In this document: positions 8,209 through 17,174 of the stretch, in pieces
Position numbering within the stretch: the first letter of the stretch is position 1
Layout: each line of letters opens with the position of its first letter
Assembly: GCF_025787225.1 (NCBI RefSeq)
Contig: NZ_CP090958.1
Coordinates: forward strand, 1,207,856 to 1,271,855
Length of the DNA: 64,000 bases
Reading direction: 5' to 3'
DNA from: Saxibacter everestensis
GTDB lineage: Bacteria > Actinomycetota > Actinomycetes > Actinomycetales > Brevibacteriaceae
Translations under genes and position numbers: made by a program
The notes under the pieces: model-generated
What the model saw: only the letters and a program-made list of their open reading frames with translations
Database searches by the model: none
Told to the model about the DNA's origin: nothing

Positions 8209-9143
8209 CTGAGAAGATTGACAGTATCGAAAGGATCGGTGTCGCGGCATGCCACATAGCGGTGACGGACGATGAACTCGTCCAAGCGATGGACCGCGCT
8301 GGGCGGATCGCCGGACACCCCGAACTCACGGCGACGCGTATGGCCGCTGATGCCGGAGAAGACCTGATCTTTGGACACAGCTGCCTGATCCCAGGATTGG
8401 GGATGTGTGTAAAGACGGGGATTCAGAAACCGGGCAACCGAGCCAAGGGAATCGATACCGTCCAGGCAGCGGTCCTGCTGTTCGAAAACGCAACTGGTCG
8501 TCCGGTGGCCCTCGTCGACGGAAAAGCCGTTACCACCATGCGCACGGCCGGAGCACTTGTTGCGGGAATAAGGGCGTTGCGGCCAATTCCGCAGCCGAGG
8601 GTGGCGGTGATCGGCTTCGGTTCCCAGGGGCGACAGGTCGCTGAACTGTCCCGCACCGTTCTCGGGGCCGCCGAGGTCCGGGCATATACCCCTTCGGGGG
8701 TGGCAGCGGAAGATGGGATCGACACAGCCCGCACCATAGCTGAAGCCGCTGCTGGCGCCGATGTCGTTGCTTGTTGCACCTCGAGTCCACGACCGGTCAT
8801 CTCTCGATCGGATCTTGCTGATGACGTTGTCGTCGGCACGATGAACTCGTTCAGCCCAGCGCTTGTGGAGATCGAGCCCGAGATTATCGGCCACGCCACC
8901 ACGGTTCTCGTTGATAACGCACCTGAAAATTTCGGCCCAATTGTCCAGTGGACCGACGCCGGCGGCCGGTTGCCGGTTCTGCGGTACCTCGGTCAGGTTC
9001 CACCTCCGCGGGCCGGGGACGCCGGTGCGAGGGGGATCCGAGCGGCCTTTGTCGGTGGAACTGGATACCAGGACGCTCTCGTTGCCTGGAGCGTTGTCCT
9101 CGGTTGGTCACAGGTCGAGGAAGTAACTCGCCAATACACTTGA
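8205..9143 (+). CDS. Ornithine cyclodeaminase / mu-crystallin family protein
   Basis: The product has 312 residues. It has the N-terminal dimerisation region, the TTMRTAGA motif typical of the family at about residue 107, and a Rossmann NAD(P)-binding loop [10 protein letters not shown] at about residue 128. Family members cyclise ornithine to proline with ammonia release, or reduce cyclic ketimines or Schiff bases. The gene is the last of the operon and starts within the ATPase stop (ATGA). It may process the amino acid or imine freed by the deglycase. Its substrate cannot be read from sequence, and alanine-dehydrogenase-like activity is another possibility. Confidence 0.85.
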   Translation: MTEKIDSIERIGVAACHIAVTDDELVQAMDRAGRIAGHPELTATRMAADAGEDLIFGHSCLIPGLGMCVKTGIQKPGNRAKGIDTVQAAVLLFENATGRPVALVDGKAVTTMRTAGALVAGIRALRPIPQPRVAVIGFGSQGRQVAELSRTVLGAAEVRAYTPSGVAAEDGIDTARTIAEAAAGADVVACCTSSPRPVISRSDLADDVVVGTMNSFSPALVEIEPEIIGHATTVLVDNAPENFGPIVQWTDAGGRLPVLRYLGQVPPPRAGDAGARGIRAAFVGGTGYQDALVAWSVVLGWSQVEEVTRQYT

Positions 9144-9199
9144 CTTATAAGAATACCGAAACGGTGCATCCAAGCCCAGGAAAGTGAGCAAAGCGCGGT

Positions 9200-10276
9200 A
9201 TGAAGCCGAAAAGCGCCAGTATTAAGGATGTTGCTGCGGCGGCAGGCGTGTCCCGGGCTACTGCGGCGCGCGTACTCGGTGGATATGGGTACGCGAGCGG
9301 TCAGGTCCATGAGGCAGTGCTCGGTGCGGCACGAGAGCTCGATTACGCACCGAGTCGCATGGCTAAAGCAATGCGCACCGGGCAATCGCAACTGATTGGA
9401 TTTGTCAGCGCCGACATCACCGATGGCCTGTTCTCCGAAGCGCTTGGCGGAATTTGCCGAATAGCCGAGCCCCTCGGATACCAGGTCGTTGTCTTCAATA
9501 GCGCCGATCGTCTCGACGGCGAACGTGAAGGTATTCGCAACTTGCTCTCGCACGGAGTGGAAGGGCTTATTGTTTCTCCTGTTGTCGTCTCCCAACGTGA
9601 GCACCTCCAAGCGGCTGCTCGCGCCGTGCCGCTCGTGTGTCTCGATCGAGCCCCTGAGGGCCTGCCGAGTGTTGTATCTGACAACGCAGGAGCCGCTCGC
9701 CGGGCGGTGCAGTCGCTGGTCGAACATGGACATCATCAGATCGGCCTGGTGTCCTCGGTCCAGGCCGAGGAACCGATCGTCATTGATTCGTCCGACCAAA
9801 TCCTGCGCGTGCTCGGTCCTGACCGGCCCTCGGTTTTGCGTGCGCGCGGCTTCGTTGATGGAATGCACGATGCCGGATTGCCCATCGGACCCGGCCAACT
9901 CTGTTTCACCCCCCATCTTGCTGAGGACGCACAGCTCAGGGTCACGCAGTGGCTTGAAGCCAAAGACGGCCTCACCGCGGTACTCGCTGCGGACTCCTAT
10001 CAGGCACGTTATGTCTACCGGGCGCTGCGTCTGCTCCGACGCCGAGTTCCCGAAGACCTCTCGCTGATCGTGTTCAGCGACGCCGAATGGACGGAGTTCG
10101 TCGTTCCTCCGCTGGACACGATCAGCCTCGACGGTGCAGAAATGGGAGCTCGTGCCGCAGGCGCCTTATTCGAACTGATTCGGGGAAGCGCACAAGCGAC
10201 TTCTGAGGTTATATCCGCGATCCATCGCCCCGGTCAAAGTGTCGTGACTCTGTCTGCTGAAGCGACAGCTACCTAA
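9200..10276 (+). CDS. LacI-family transcriptional regulator
   Basis: The product has 358 residues. Residues about 7-30 are the helix-turn-helix (SIKDVAAAAGVSRATAARVL), residues 50-60 the hinge, and the rest a periplasmic-binding-protein-like sensor domain. It starts 56 bases after the cyclodeaminase-like gene, with only a weak ribosome site before the ATG at 9200. It is on the same strand and may be partly read through from the operon. LacI proteins bind palindromes with a central CG, which are found twice at 3634-3707, so it most likely represses the deglycase operon until a sugar derivative binds. Confidence 0.9.
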   Translation: MKPKSASIKDVAAAAGVSRATAARVLGGYGYASGQVHEAVLGAARELDYAPSRMAKAMRTGQSQLIGFVSADITDGLFSEALGGICRIAEPLGYQVVVFNSADRLDGEREGIRNLLSHGVEGLIVSPVVVSQREHLQAAARAVPLVCLDRAPEGLPSVVSDNAGAARRAVQSLVEHGHHQIGLVSSVQAEEPIVIDSSDQILRVLGPDRPSVLRARGFVDGMHDAGLPIGPGQLCFTPHLAEDAQLRVTQWLEAKDGLTAVLAADSYQARYVYRALRLLRRRVPEDLSLIVFSDAEWTEFVVPPLDTISLDGAEMGARAAGALFELIRGSAQATSEVISAIHRPGQSVVTLSAEATAT

Positions 10277-10289
10277 GGTCCGCGCCGGG

Positions 10290-10317
10290 TTCGCGAATCG
10301 CGTAATCGCGAATCGCG
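10290..10317. repeat. Short direct/inverted repeat between lacI-like gene and dinB
   Basis: CGCGAATCGCG occurs at 10292-10302 and 10307-10317. TTCGCGA (10290-10296) and TCGCGAA (10306-10312) can also form a 7-base stem. No T-run follows, so I do not call a terminator. Confidence 0.4.
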
Positions 10318-10374
10318 ACCTGCGTCAGCAGCAACTCAGGCACCGCTGTCAGTGTTGTTAAGTACCCTGTCTCT

Positions 10375-11607
10375 GTGAGCCGAAAACAGCTGGATCGCTC
10401 CGGCGGAGATCTGTCGTCGTTGGGCGCCGACGACACCGGGTGCACCATTTTGCACCTGGATATGGACGCGTTCTTCGCTTCTGTCGAATTGCTGGAACGA
10501 CCGGAGCTCCGGGGCCGCCCGGTGATCGTCGGTGGATCATCTCATCGTGGCGTCGTTGTCTCCGCGACCTATGAGGCGCGGGCATACGGCGTTCATGCCG
10601 CGATGCCGATGACGCGCGCCCGCAGGCTCTGCCCGCAGGCAACGGTCATCCCGCCGAGCAAGGGGGCTTACTCCGCGTTCTCGGCCCAGGTGATGGAACT
10701 GATCGCCCAGCGGACCGACCAGATTCAGAAGATCAGCATTGACGAGGCGTTTATCGATGTGGGTTCGGCCGTTCGCCGGCTTGGCAGCCCGGCGACAATA
10801 GCCGCCGACCTTCGAGCAGACGTCCGCAGGCACACCGGGCTGGTCTGCTCGATCGGGGTCGCCTCGACCCTCTTCGTCGCCAAGCTGGCCTCCACTCGGG
10901 CGAAACCCGACGGCCTCCTGGTAATACCGGCGCAACGCGTGCTCGACTTCCTGAGTCCGATGCAGGTGCAGGCGCTGCCCGGAGTCGGCGAGAAAACCCA
11001 GGCCAGCCTGGCCAGGTTCGGTATTACGACGATTGGCGACCTGGCGGCCACCAGGCAGTCGGTTATTCAGCGTGCCCTCGGTGCACATGGCGCGCACCTT
11101 TGGCAGCTGGCGAATGGAATCGACCCGCGGGTGGTCTCCACCGGCGGACCGGAGAAGAGTATCGGAGCCGAGGAAACATTCGATATCGATCTGAGTGCCC
11201 GCGACGAGCTGCGACGTGAATTGCTGAGGCTCTCCGAAAAGGTAGCGCTCCGGCTGCGCTCGGCGGAATTCGTCGGCCGGGTTGTCGTGCTCAAGGTACG
11301 GTACAGCGATTTCTTCACCGTCACCCGATCCCGAACTCTGGACCAGGGCACTGACGTCGCGAGCGATATATACGCTGCCGTGGTCGAACTGTTCGACGCG
11401 CTCCGGGAAACATCGAAGCGGCCGCTGGTTCGGCTGCTCGGGGTGCGGGTCGAGCAGCTGTCTCCAAGCGCATCGGCCCACCGGCAGCTCACCATCGGTG
11501 AGCGCGAGTTCGGCAGACGCGAGGCAGAGCAGGCTTCGGACGCCGCCCGGAGGAAGTTCGGCACCGACGCGATTCGTCCCGCTTCGCTGTTAAAACGCAG
11601 TGAGTAA
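10375..11607 (+). CDS. dinB: DNA polymerase IV (Y family)
   Basis: The product has 410 residues, the usual length. The palm motif LDMDAFFASVE near residue 27 and SIDEAFIDV near residue 120 carry the metal-binding acidic residues. A helix-hairpin-helix thumb region and a little-finger domain follow. The enzyme copies damaged or mismatched templates with low fidelity. No beta-clamp peptide was pinned down at the C-terminus. The GTG at 10375 lies 7 bases after TACCCT (10363-10368), a possible -10 box, so the mRNA may be leaderless. No LexA-type dyad was seen upstream. Confidence 0.92.
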   Translation: MSRKQLDRSGGDLSSLGADDTGCTILHLDMDAFFASVELLERPELRGRPVIVGGSSHRGVVVSATYEARAYGVHAAMPMTRARRLCPQATVIPPSKGAYSAFSAQVMELIAQRTDQIQKISIDEAFIDVGSAVRRLGSPATIAADLRADVRRHTGLVCSIGVASTLFVAKLASTRAKPDGLLVIPAQRVLDFLSPMQVQALPGVGEKTQASLARFGITTIGDLAATRQSVIQRALGAHGAHLWQLANGIDPRVVSTGGPEKSIGAEETFDIDLSARDELRRELLRLSEKVALRLRSAEFVGRVVVLKVRYSDFFTVTRSRTLDQGTDVASDIYAAVVELFDALRETSKRPLVRLLGVRVEQLSPSASAHRQLTIGEREFGRREAEQASDAARRKFGTDAIRPASLLKRSE

Positions 11608-11709
11608 GCCCCTGATGTTTCGACGTCCTGACTTTCGGGCATAGACTGGTAATCAAAACGATCCCGGGACCTCTCGGGACACTTAAATGCCACCCAAGGG
11701 GAGGTCAAG

Positions 11710-12105
11710 GTGCCACTCTCAGAACATGAGCAGCGCCTGCTCGAGCAACTAGAACAACAGTTGCAGAGCGAGGATCCGAAGTTCGCGAACAATCTGGGCA
11801 GTTCGCCCAAGCGTTCGCTCTCCGCGCGCAGACTCACCCTGGGTATTTTGATTGTCGTTGTCGGCCTGCTGATCGTCGTGCTGGCGGTCTCGCAGAACCT
11901 CATCCCGCTCGGTGTGGTCGGCTTCGTTGCGATGCTCGCCGGAGTTAGCTGGGCGTTGTCAAAGCCCAAGGGAGCTATCGGCGACGGGGCACCGGTCAAA
12001 CCGGCGACTCCTGGCGCTCGAACAATGCGCACACCAACATCAGGGTCCGGCTTCATGGGCCGCCTGGAAGAACGCTGGGACCGCCGCCGCGACAACCGCG
12101 GCTAG
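11710..12105 (+). CDS. DUF3040 membrane protein
   Basis: The product has 131 residues from a GTG at 11710 after a GGGGAGG ribosome site. The N-terminus VPLSEHEQRLLEQLEQQL is the diagnostic DUF3040 start. Two membrane segments lie at about residues 45-85, followed by a charged, Arg-rich tail. It is commonly found just before the dcw cluster in actinobacteria, as here. The function is unknown. It converges on the transglutaminase gene. Confidence 0.9.
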   Translation: MPLSEHEQRLLEQLEQQLQSEDPKFANNLGSSPKRSLSARRLTLGILIVVVGLLIVVLAVSQNLIPLGVVGFVAMLAGVSWALSKPKGAIGDGAPVKPATPGARTMRTPTSGSGFMGRLEERWDRRRDNRG

Positions 12106-12167
12106 ACCGCTTCTCTCGTTCTCGCTTACTCTCTCCTGCCGGCGATGCCCCTGCGGGTAATCAGCTG

Positions 12168-12207
12168 CTCCCTGACGTCGGCGTTGCCTCCCTGACGCCG
12201 GCGCTGC
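12168..12207. repeat. 20-base imperfect tandem repeat
   Basis: Two adjoining 20-base copies at 12168-12187 and 12188-12207 differ at two positions. They lie between the convergent DUF3040 and transglutaminase genes, with no coding signal. A 5-base stem CTGAC/GTCAG follows at 12213-12226. Confidence 0.8.
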
Positions 12208-12243
12208 GTTAGCTGACGGTTGTCAGTCACTGCCCGCGAACAG

Positions 12244-14514
12244 CTATTCCCTACCGCCGAACAGCGAACGCGGCAGCAGGAACGCCGCCACCCGGTGCCA
12301 GGACGATGACGTCGCCTGCAACGCCTTCCTTAGGGCGGCAATATCCTTTCGGCCCAGCGCCGGTTCGGCCACGCGGGTTTCGGACGCCGCTCCATACGCC
12401 GACTTCTCGAACTCGGCGACGATGTGCCGCGCGGCTTCCGCGGTCGCCGCGTCGTGACGGTTCACCCGGGCCACGACAGGTTCGATGGCTGCGCGTGGCG
12501 TCGAAGCTGGATCGATCCGGATGTAATAGTCACGCGCGGAGTCAATCAGTTCCCGCCAGGCGATACCGGCCTGCTCATCCCAGGTGCGCACCTTCGACCA
12601 GCGTCGAGCGGATCGAAGCGCCCGGAGCAGTGCCGGAGCAAGTAGCAGGACTCCGATCAGAATGACAGTAGCCAGCAACCGCCACCACTGGTCCCACCAC
12701 AGCGCGAAGGCCGCGGGATCCGTGCTGCTTGAATCGGACTCGGCTTCGGCCGGTGCCGAGCTGGACTCCGACGGCGAAGGTTCGCTGGCGCTCGGCTCGC
12801 TGCTGGGTTCGGTTGTCGTCGTGGTTTCCTCGTCATCCGAGGTGGCACCCGTTGTCCACTCCGGTGCCGAGCCGCTCTGTGTCCCCGGGGTCGGCTCGAA
12901 GCGGGTCCAGCCAACACCGGGGAAGTACAGTTCGGGCCAGGCGTGTGCGTCCTCCAGGGTGACATCCCAGCTGTCATTGGGCTGCTGCTCTCCCGGCAGG
13001 AAGCCGACGGCTATCCGGGCCGGGATGCCGAGTGATCTCGCCATCACAGTCATCGCGGACGAGAACTGCACACAGTAGCCGGCCTTGGTTTCGAGAAAGT
13101 CTGCCAGCGCGCCATTCCCGCCGTCCGGCGGAGCGTCCGTCGTGTAAGTGAAGTCCGGGCCCCGGAAGTATCTTTGCAGCGCTACGGCCTGGGCGTAGGC
13201 GTTCGTCTCGTCGCCGACGATATCCCGGGCGGTGTCGGTCACCACCTTTGGCAAGTCCCTCGGCAGCTCGGTGTACTCGCTCAGCGCTGAGGACTGGTAG
13301 CCGGCCGCCAGCAGATCATCGGGCGTCGGCTTCACCGCCAGGTAATCGACCGAGTAACGCAAAAAGCTGGTTTTGACGCCGTCCCCGAGAATGTTCAGCG
13401 TGTCCCGGTCGTAGACCCAGCTCCGGCCGGTGTTCTCCGTGCGGACAGCAGGATACGGCGCAGGGAGATGATCCTGATCGAGGTTCCTGATTCGGATGTA
13501 GACACTCTCCTGGCTGGCCTCAATTGATGTGTTCAATCCCGGGGGAGTCGGTAGGCCATCCTCGGCAACGGCCTGCCGGTCGATCGAAACAGTCGAGGGT
13601 TCCCAGACTTCGCCGTCGAATCGGTCCGCAGTCACGATGCGAATCGGCCCGGGGCTCTCTTCTGAGCTCCGGTAGCTGAGCACGTCACGATTGTCGTTGC
13701 TGGCGAGGTTGTCGCGCAGGTCAAGAAACGGATTGATCACCGTGACGTTAGTGCCTGAACCATTGTTTCCGAGCCGCCGGGGGTCGAGGGGGGCGTTCGT
13801 CGTCGCCGGCAGCAGCCCCGGGATGGCGGCGGCGAGCACCAACGCAGTGACCGCGGCAACCACCGCTGTGCCGTCAATCCTGGTTGCCGCATATTGCCCG
13901 CACAGCAATATCAGATATCCGGCCGCCGCGAGGGCGAAATGCCACCAGCGCAAGCCGTCGCCGTTGATCACCATCGGCAACAGGTACATCAGCAGGAGCG
14001 GAATCCCGGCGACTTTCGCGGCCCGGATGTCTGAGCTGAGTCCATCCACGACCACTGTGATGACGATGGCGCCGATCGCGAGCAGGGTGGTGAAGCCGGT
14101 GGTTGACGCCGCGGGGGAGGTTGTCTGGTAGATGCCCTGCACGCCGGATTCGAGCACACTCCACAGCGCGGTGCCGGTGGATGTCGTCGGCAGGAAACCC
14201 AGAACGGCACTCTCTGGCACGGCAATCGCGATGATCGACAACCCACCGGCAACGACCTGGACCAGGACGGCGAGTCCGGTGTGCAGTAGCGCAGGGATCG
14301 CGCGAAAGGCGGCGCCGGCCAGGGTGACGGTCACGATCGTCGCGGCTATCGGGGGCAGCCAGCGCAAGTCGTCGAAGAGCGCGCCGAACGACATCGAGGT
14401 GGCAAGTACGGCCAGTCCGGCCAGCAGGCTCAGAGCGGCTGCGGACGTTTCTCCGGGCGTGCCGGCTTCGGGCGCATCGCTTGCCGCCGGACTCATCCGC
14501 GTCTGCGTGCTCAC
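12244..14514 (-). CDS. Transglutaminase-like membrane protein (TgpA type, DUF3488)
   Basis: The product has 756 residues. About six or seven membrane segments fill the first 230 residues. An extracytoplasmic transglutaminase core follows, with catalytic Cys in GYCVQFSS (about 480) and His in EDAHAWPELYF (about 523). A Ser/Thr/Glu-rich linker leads to one more membrane segment near 620 and a cytoplasmic tail. The GTG at 14514 overlaps the stop of the DUF58 gene (GTGA). MoxR, DUF58 and transglutaminase genes form a recurring envelope-associated set. I infer a cell-surface protein-modifying or cleaving role; the substrate is unknown. Confidence 0.88.
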   Translation of the reverse strand: MSTQTRMSPAASDAPEAGTPGETSAAALSLLAGLAVLATSMSFGALFDDLRWLPPIAATIVTVTLAGAAFRAIPALLHTGLAVLVQVVAGGLSIIAIAVPESAVLGFLPTTSTGTALWSVLESGVQGIYQTTSPAASTTGFTTLLAIGAIVITVVVDGLSSDIRAAKVAGIPLLLMYLLPMVINGDGLRWWHFALAAAGYLILLCGQYAATRIDGTAVVAAVTALVLAAAIPGLLPATTNAPLDPRRLGNNGSGTNVTVINPFLDLRDNLASNDNRDVLSYRSSEESPGPIRIVTADRFDGEVWEPSTVSIDRQAVAEDGLPTPPGLNTSIEASQESVYIRIRNLDQDHLPAPYPAVRTENTGRSWVYDRDTLNILGDGVKTSFLRYSVDYLAVKPTPDDLLAAGYQSSALSEYTELPRDLPKVVTDTARDIVGDETNAYAQAVALQRYFRGPDFTYTTDAPPDGGNGALADFLETKAGYCVQFSSAMTVMARSLGIPARIAVGFLPGEQQPNDSWDVTLEDAHAWPELYFPGVGWTRFEPTPGTQSGSAPEWTTGATSDDEETTTTTEPSSEPSASEPSPSESSSAPAEAESDSSSTDPAAFALWWDQWWRLLATVILIGVLLLAPALLRALRSARRWSKVRTWDEQAGIAWRELIDSARDYYIRIDPASTPRAAIEPVVARVNRHDAATAEAARHIVAEFEKSAYGAASETRVAEPALGRKDIAALRKALQATSSSWHRVAAFLLPRSLFGGRE

Positions 14515-15713
14515 TGATCCAGCCTCTCCAGGAGTGAGATCCAGGCCTGGTCGACGCGGTCGGAGCTGATCACCGGCTGCAAGGTGAAACCGGATGTTGC
14601 TTCCTCGTTTGCCGGCCCGGCGACGAAGGCCAGCTCGAGGCTGTCGGCCGTCGAACGTGCCGACAGGCCGTGGGTGATCGCCTGCTGCTCGGCGCCGTCG
14701 CTGCCGAGGAAGGCCAGTCGAACGGCCGACCCGAGCTGCTCGTGGCGCAGCGGGGTCGCTGTCGACGTGACGTACGCGCGATCAGTCAGCTCGATGCCGG
14801 CGAAGGTTCGATGCGCCGCTGCGATTGAATGGGTTGGATCGCCGCCGCCGCCAAACGTTCCTGCATGTCCGTCCTGGGTGTGCAGTTCGACCTCGTAGCC
14901 GCCCTGAGCGAAATGCGTGGTCGCCGACGACGCGGCGCTGACCATCCATTCGAAATCGTCGGCGTGCTGGTAGCTCGACACCGCGGAATCCAGAAAGACG
15001 GTGATCCGCCGGATATCGGCATTCGCCTCCTGCCGGACCATCAATTCGCCATGTCGTGCCGTACTCGGCCAATGCACATGGCGAAGGTCATCGCCGACCT
15101 GATAGGACCGGGAGGTGAAATCGTGAGTGCCGTTTCCCTGCTGCATCCGGTGTTGCTCCTCGGCGTTGCGCCGGGAGGACAGCGCTCCGGCATCGCTGAG
15201 CCGATGCAGCCGCGGGCCGACCAGCACCGGATATGAGCTGATCAGGGTGAGGCGTCGCCGGCAGAGGCTGAACGGCCCGTACATCTCGGCTGTCAGCGGT
15301 CCCAGTTCGAACTGGCCGCGGGTCGTCGGGCGGATGGTGTGCTCAAGGTCCTGTGCCTCGCCGGGACCCAACACGGAGGATGTCGCCATTACGGCCGGGC
15401 CGAGCGATGGTGACATCTGCAGGGTGAGCCGTGCTCCGGATGCCGGCCGCAGATCGGGGTTACGCAGGGCGACCACGATGCGGGCAAGCTGTCCGACCGA
15501 GACCGGGGCGCCGGGCAGCGCCTCAAGCGGCTGCACAATGAGATGCGCCAGCGGAAGATTGCGCCGCCAGTTCAGAACCAGAAGCGAGCTGGCCGGGAGT
15601 GCGAGAGTCAGGATGCCGATTGCTCGGAGCCCAGCGAAATTGGTGAGATAGGCCGCCACGAGCAACGCTATGCCTACCCCAAGAAATACCCAGCCGCTGA
15701 GTGTCAGTCTCAT
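14511..15713 (-). CDS. DUF58 family protein
   Basis: The product has 400 residues, with two N-terminal membrane segments (about 5-55). The signature YQVGDDLRHVHWPSTARHGE of DUF58 lies near residue 212, within a von Willebrand factor A-like fold. The ATG at 15713 overlaps the MoxR stop (ATGA) and the gene overlaps the transglutaminase gene by four bases, so the three are one translational unit. DUF58 proteins usually act with MoxR AAA+ ATPases, possibly as metal-dependent adaptors. The exact role is unknown. Confidence 0.88.
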   Translation of the reverse strand: MRLTLSGWVFLGVGIALLVAAYLTNFAGLRAIGILTLALPASSLLVLNWRRNLPLAHLIVQPLEALPGAPVSVGQLARIVVALRNPDLRPASGARLTLQMSPSLGPAVMATSSVLGPGEAQDLEHTIRPTTRGQFELGPLTAEMYGPFSLCRRRLTLISSYPVLVGPRLHRLSDAGALSSRRNAEEQHRMQQGNGTHDFTSRSYQVGDDLRHVHWPSTARHGELMVRQEANADIRRITVFLDSAVSSYQHADDFEWMVSAASSATTHFAQGGYEVELHTQDGHAGTFGGGGDPTHSIAAAHRTFAGIELTDRAYVTSTATPLRHEQLGSAVRLAFLGSDGAEQQAITHGLSARSTADSLELAFVAGPANEEATSGFTLQPVISSDRVDQAWISLLERLDQ

Positions 15714-16783
15714 TCGCCGGCGGATCTTATCGGTGCGCGCCGACCTCGTCCGGTCGGCGTCGCCAGCTGCGCCACCGCCAGCTCGGGCGATCTGCGCTCG
15801 GCGCTGACCGGAACCGAGGCAAGAATTTCCTGCAACGTTGTGTGCACAGACGACGCGCCGGATTGCCGGTCACGCGACGGGATCAGCCGGTGCGCCAGGA
15901 CAGGCTGAGCCAGGGCCTGAACGTCGTCCGGAAGCACGAAGTCGCGGCCTTCGAGCACTGCGCGCGCCCTGGAGGCCCGCAGCAGGTGGATTCCCGCCCG
16001 TGGCGACGCACCGAGGCTGAATCTCGAGGGATCCCGGGTCGCGGCCAGCAACCGGACGATGTAGTCGCGCAGGGCGTCTGTCGCCGTGACGGAGTGCACT
16101 GTCTGGATAGCCCGGCGCAGCTTATCTATCGAGCACACCGGCTGCATGCTTTTCAGTGGGTCCTTGCCGGCGTGATTTGCCAGCAGGTCGGTCTCGGCAT
16201 CCTGGGCCGGATAGCCGATCGAGATCTTTGCCATGAACCTGTCGCGCTGCGCCTCGGGCAGCGAATAGGTCCCTTCCATGTCGACCGGGTTCTGGGTCGC
16301 CACCACCATGAACGGATTGGGCAGCTCGTGGGTCACGCCGTCGATGCTGGCCTGTCGCTCGGCCATGCATTCCAGCAGCGCGGATTGGGTTTTGGGCGAA
16401 GCGCGGTTGATCTCGTCACCAATCACGATGCTGGCGAACACCGGGCCCGGCCGAAATTCGAACCGGTGCTGCTCCTGATTGAACATGTTGACGCCGACCA
16501 CGTCGCTTGGCAGTAGATCGGGAGTGAACTGCACCCGCTTCACCGTCCCGCCGACCACTTTGCCGAGCGCCTTCGCAAGCAGGGTCTTGCCGACACCGGG
16601 AACGTCCTCGATCAGCAGATGCCCCTCGGCGAGAACGATGGTCCAGGCCATTCGCAGAGCTTCGGCCTTGCCCTCGAGCACGGTAGACATGGCCTGCATT
16701 CCGGCCTGCGCAAGGAGCTGGACCTCGTGAAGTTCCAGCGCGGCATCTGCGGGGGCGAGATCGTTGATGTGGTCGGCGCTCAT
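15710..16783 (-). CDS. MoxR-family AAA+ ATPase
   Basis: The product has 357 residues with Walker A GVGKTLLAK near residue 65 and Walker B with sensor text VIGDEINRASPKTQSALLECM. The C-terminal lid domain contains SPRAGIHLLRASRARA. It is the first gene of the operon with DUF58 and transglutaminase and starts after a GGAG site. MoxR ATPases remodel or mature partner complexes. The operon is divergent from mraZ across a 431-base region with GTGG(A/G)G boxes on the strand facing it. Confidence 0.92.
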   Translation of the reverse strand: MSADHINDLAPADAALELHEVQLLAQAGMQAMSTVLEGKAEALRMAWTIVLAEGHLLIEDVPGVGKTLLAKALGKVVGGTVKRVQFTPDLLPSDVVGVNMFNQEQHRFEFRPGPVFASIVIGDEINRASPKTQSALLECMAERQASIDGVTHELPNPFMVVATQNPVDMEGTYSLPEAQRDRFMAKISIGYPAQDAETDLLANHAGKDPLKSMQPVCSIDKLRRAIQTVHSVTATDALRDYIVRLLAATRDPSRFSLGASPRAGIHLLRASRARAVLEGRDFVLPDDVQALAQPVLAHRLIPSRDRQSGASSVHTTLQEILASVPVSAERRSPELAVAQLATPTGRGRRAPIRSAGE

Positions 16784-16926
16784 CGGCGTACTCCAGACAA
16801 GGTCAGGCGGGCTGCCTGCTCACCAAGGCCGCCGCCCAAACCTACGGACGGTGAACCTGCCGCCAAGCAGACATGGCAGGTTCACCATTCTCCCGTATCA
16901 ACCTGAGAGTGCGCTAATTGTTGCGC

Positions 16927-16954
16927 CTCCACTTCCCTCCCCACAGCGCTCCAC
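16927..16954 (-). promoter_or_regulatory. MraZ-box-like repeats facing the moxR operon
   Basis: Read on the minus strand, GTGGAG (16954-16949), GTGGGG (16944-16939) and GTGGAG (16932-16927) follow one another with spacings of 10 and 12 bases. They are 144-171 bases upstream of the moxR start, in the orientation of that operon. They match the mraZ-proximal boxes in sequence. Control by MraZ is an inference. Confidence 0.45.
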
Positions 16955-17148
16955 TTTCACCCCCTCGCCGCCCAGCGGGCGGCAAAATGGGCCGCGGACT
17001 GCCCTGTGGAGTGCGGATATCCCGGTCAATTCCCCGGTTCACCCTGCCTGCGTGGCCATGGAATGCCGATAACCTCCACTTTCCACCACCGGTCTGACCT
17101 GCTCTTTTGGGCTGCCTAGGCAAGGATCTTCCGCAAGTCGCGCTAAAA

Positions 17149-17174
17149 GTGGAGCGAAGTGGAGTATGGTGGGG
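17149..17174 (+). promoter_or_regulatory. MraZ box array upstream of mraZ
   Basis: GTGGAG, GTGGAG and GTGGGG lie at 17149, 17159 and 17169 with an exact 10-base period. Weaker copies continue in phase at 17179 (TCGGAG), 17189 (GTGGTA) and 17199 (GTGAGG). MraZ proteins bind direct repeats of this kind, one helical turn apart, to control their own promoter and the dcw genes. Confidence 0.75.

Noticed and set aside
10292-10317. CRISPR-like or terminator structure at CGCGAATCGCG repeats
   Set aside because: There are only two copies with a 4-base gap, and there is no T-run.
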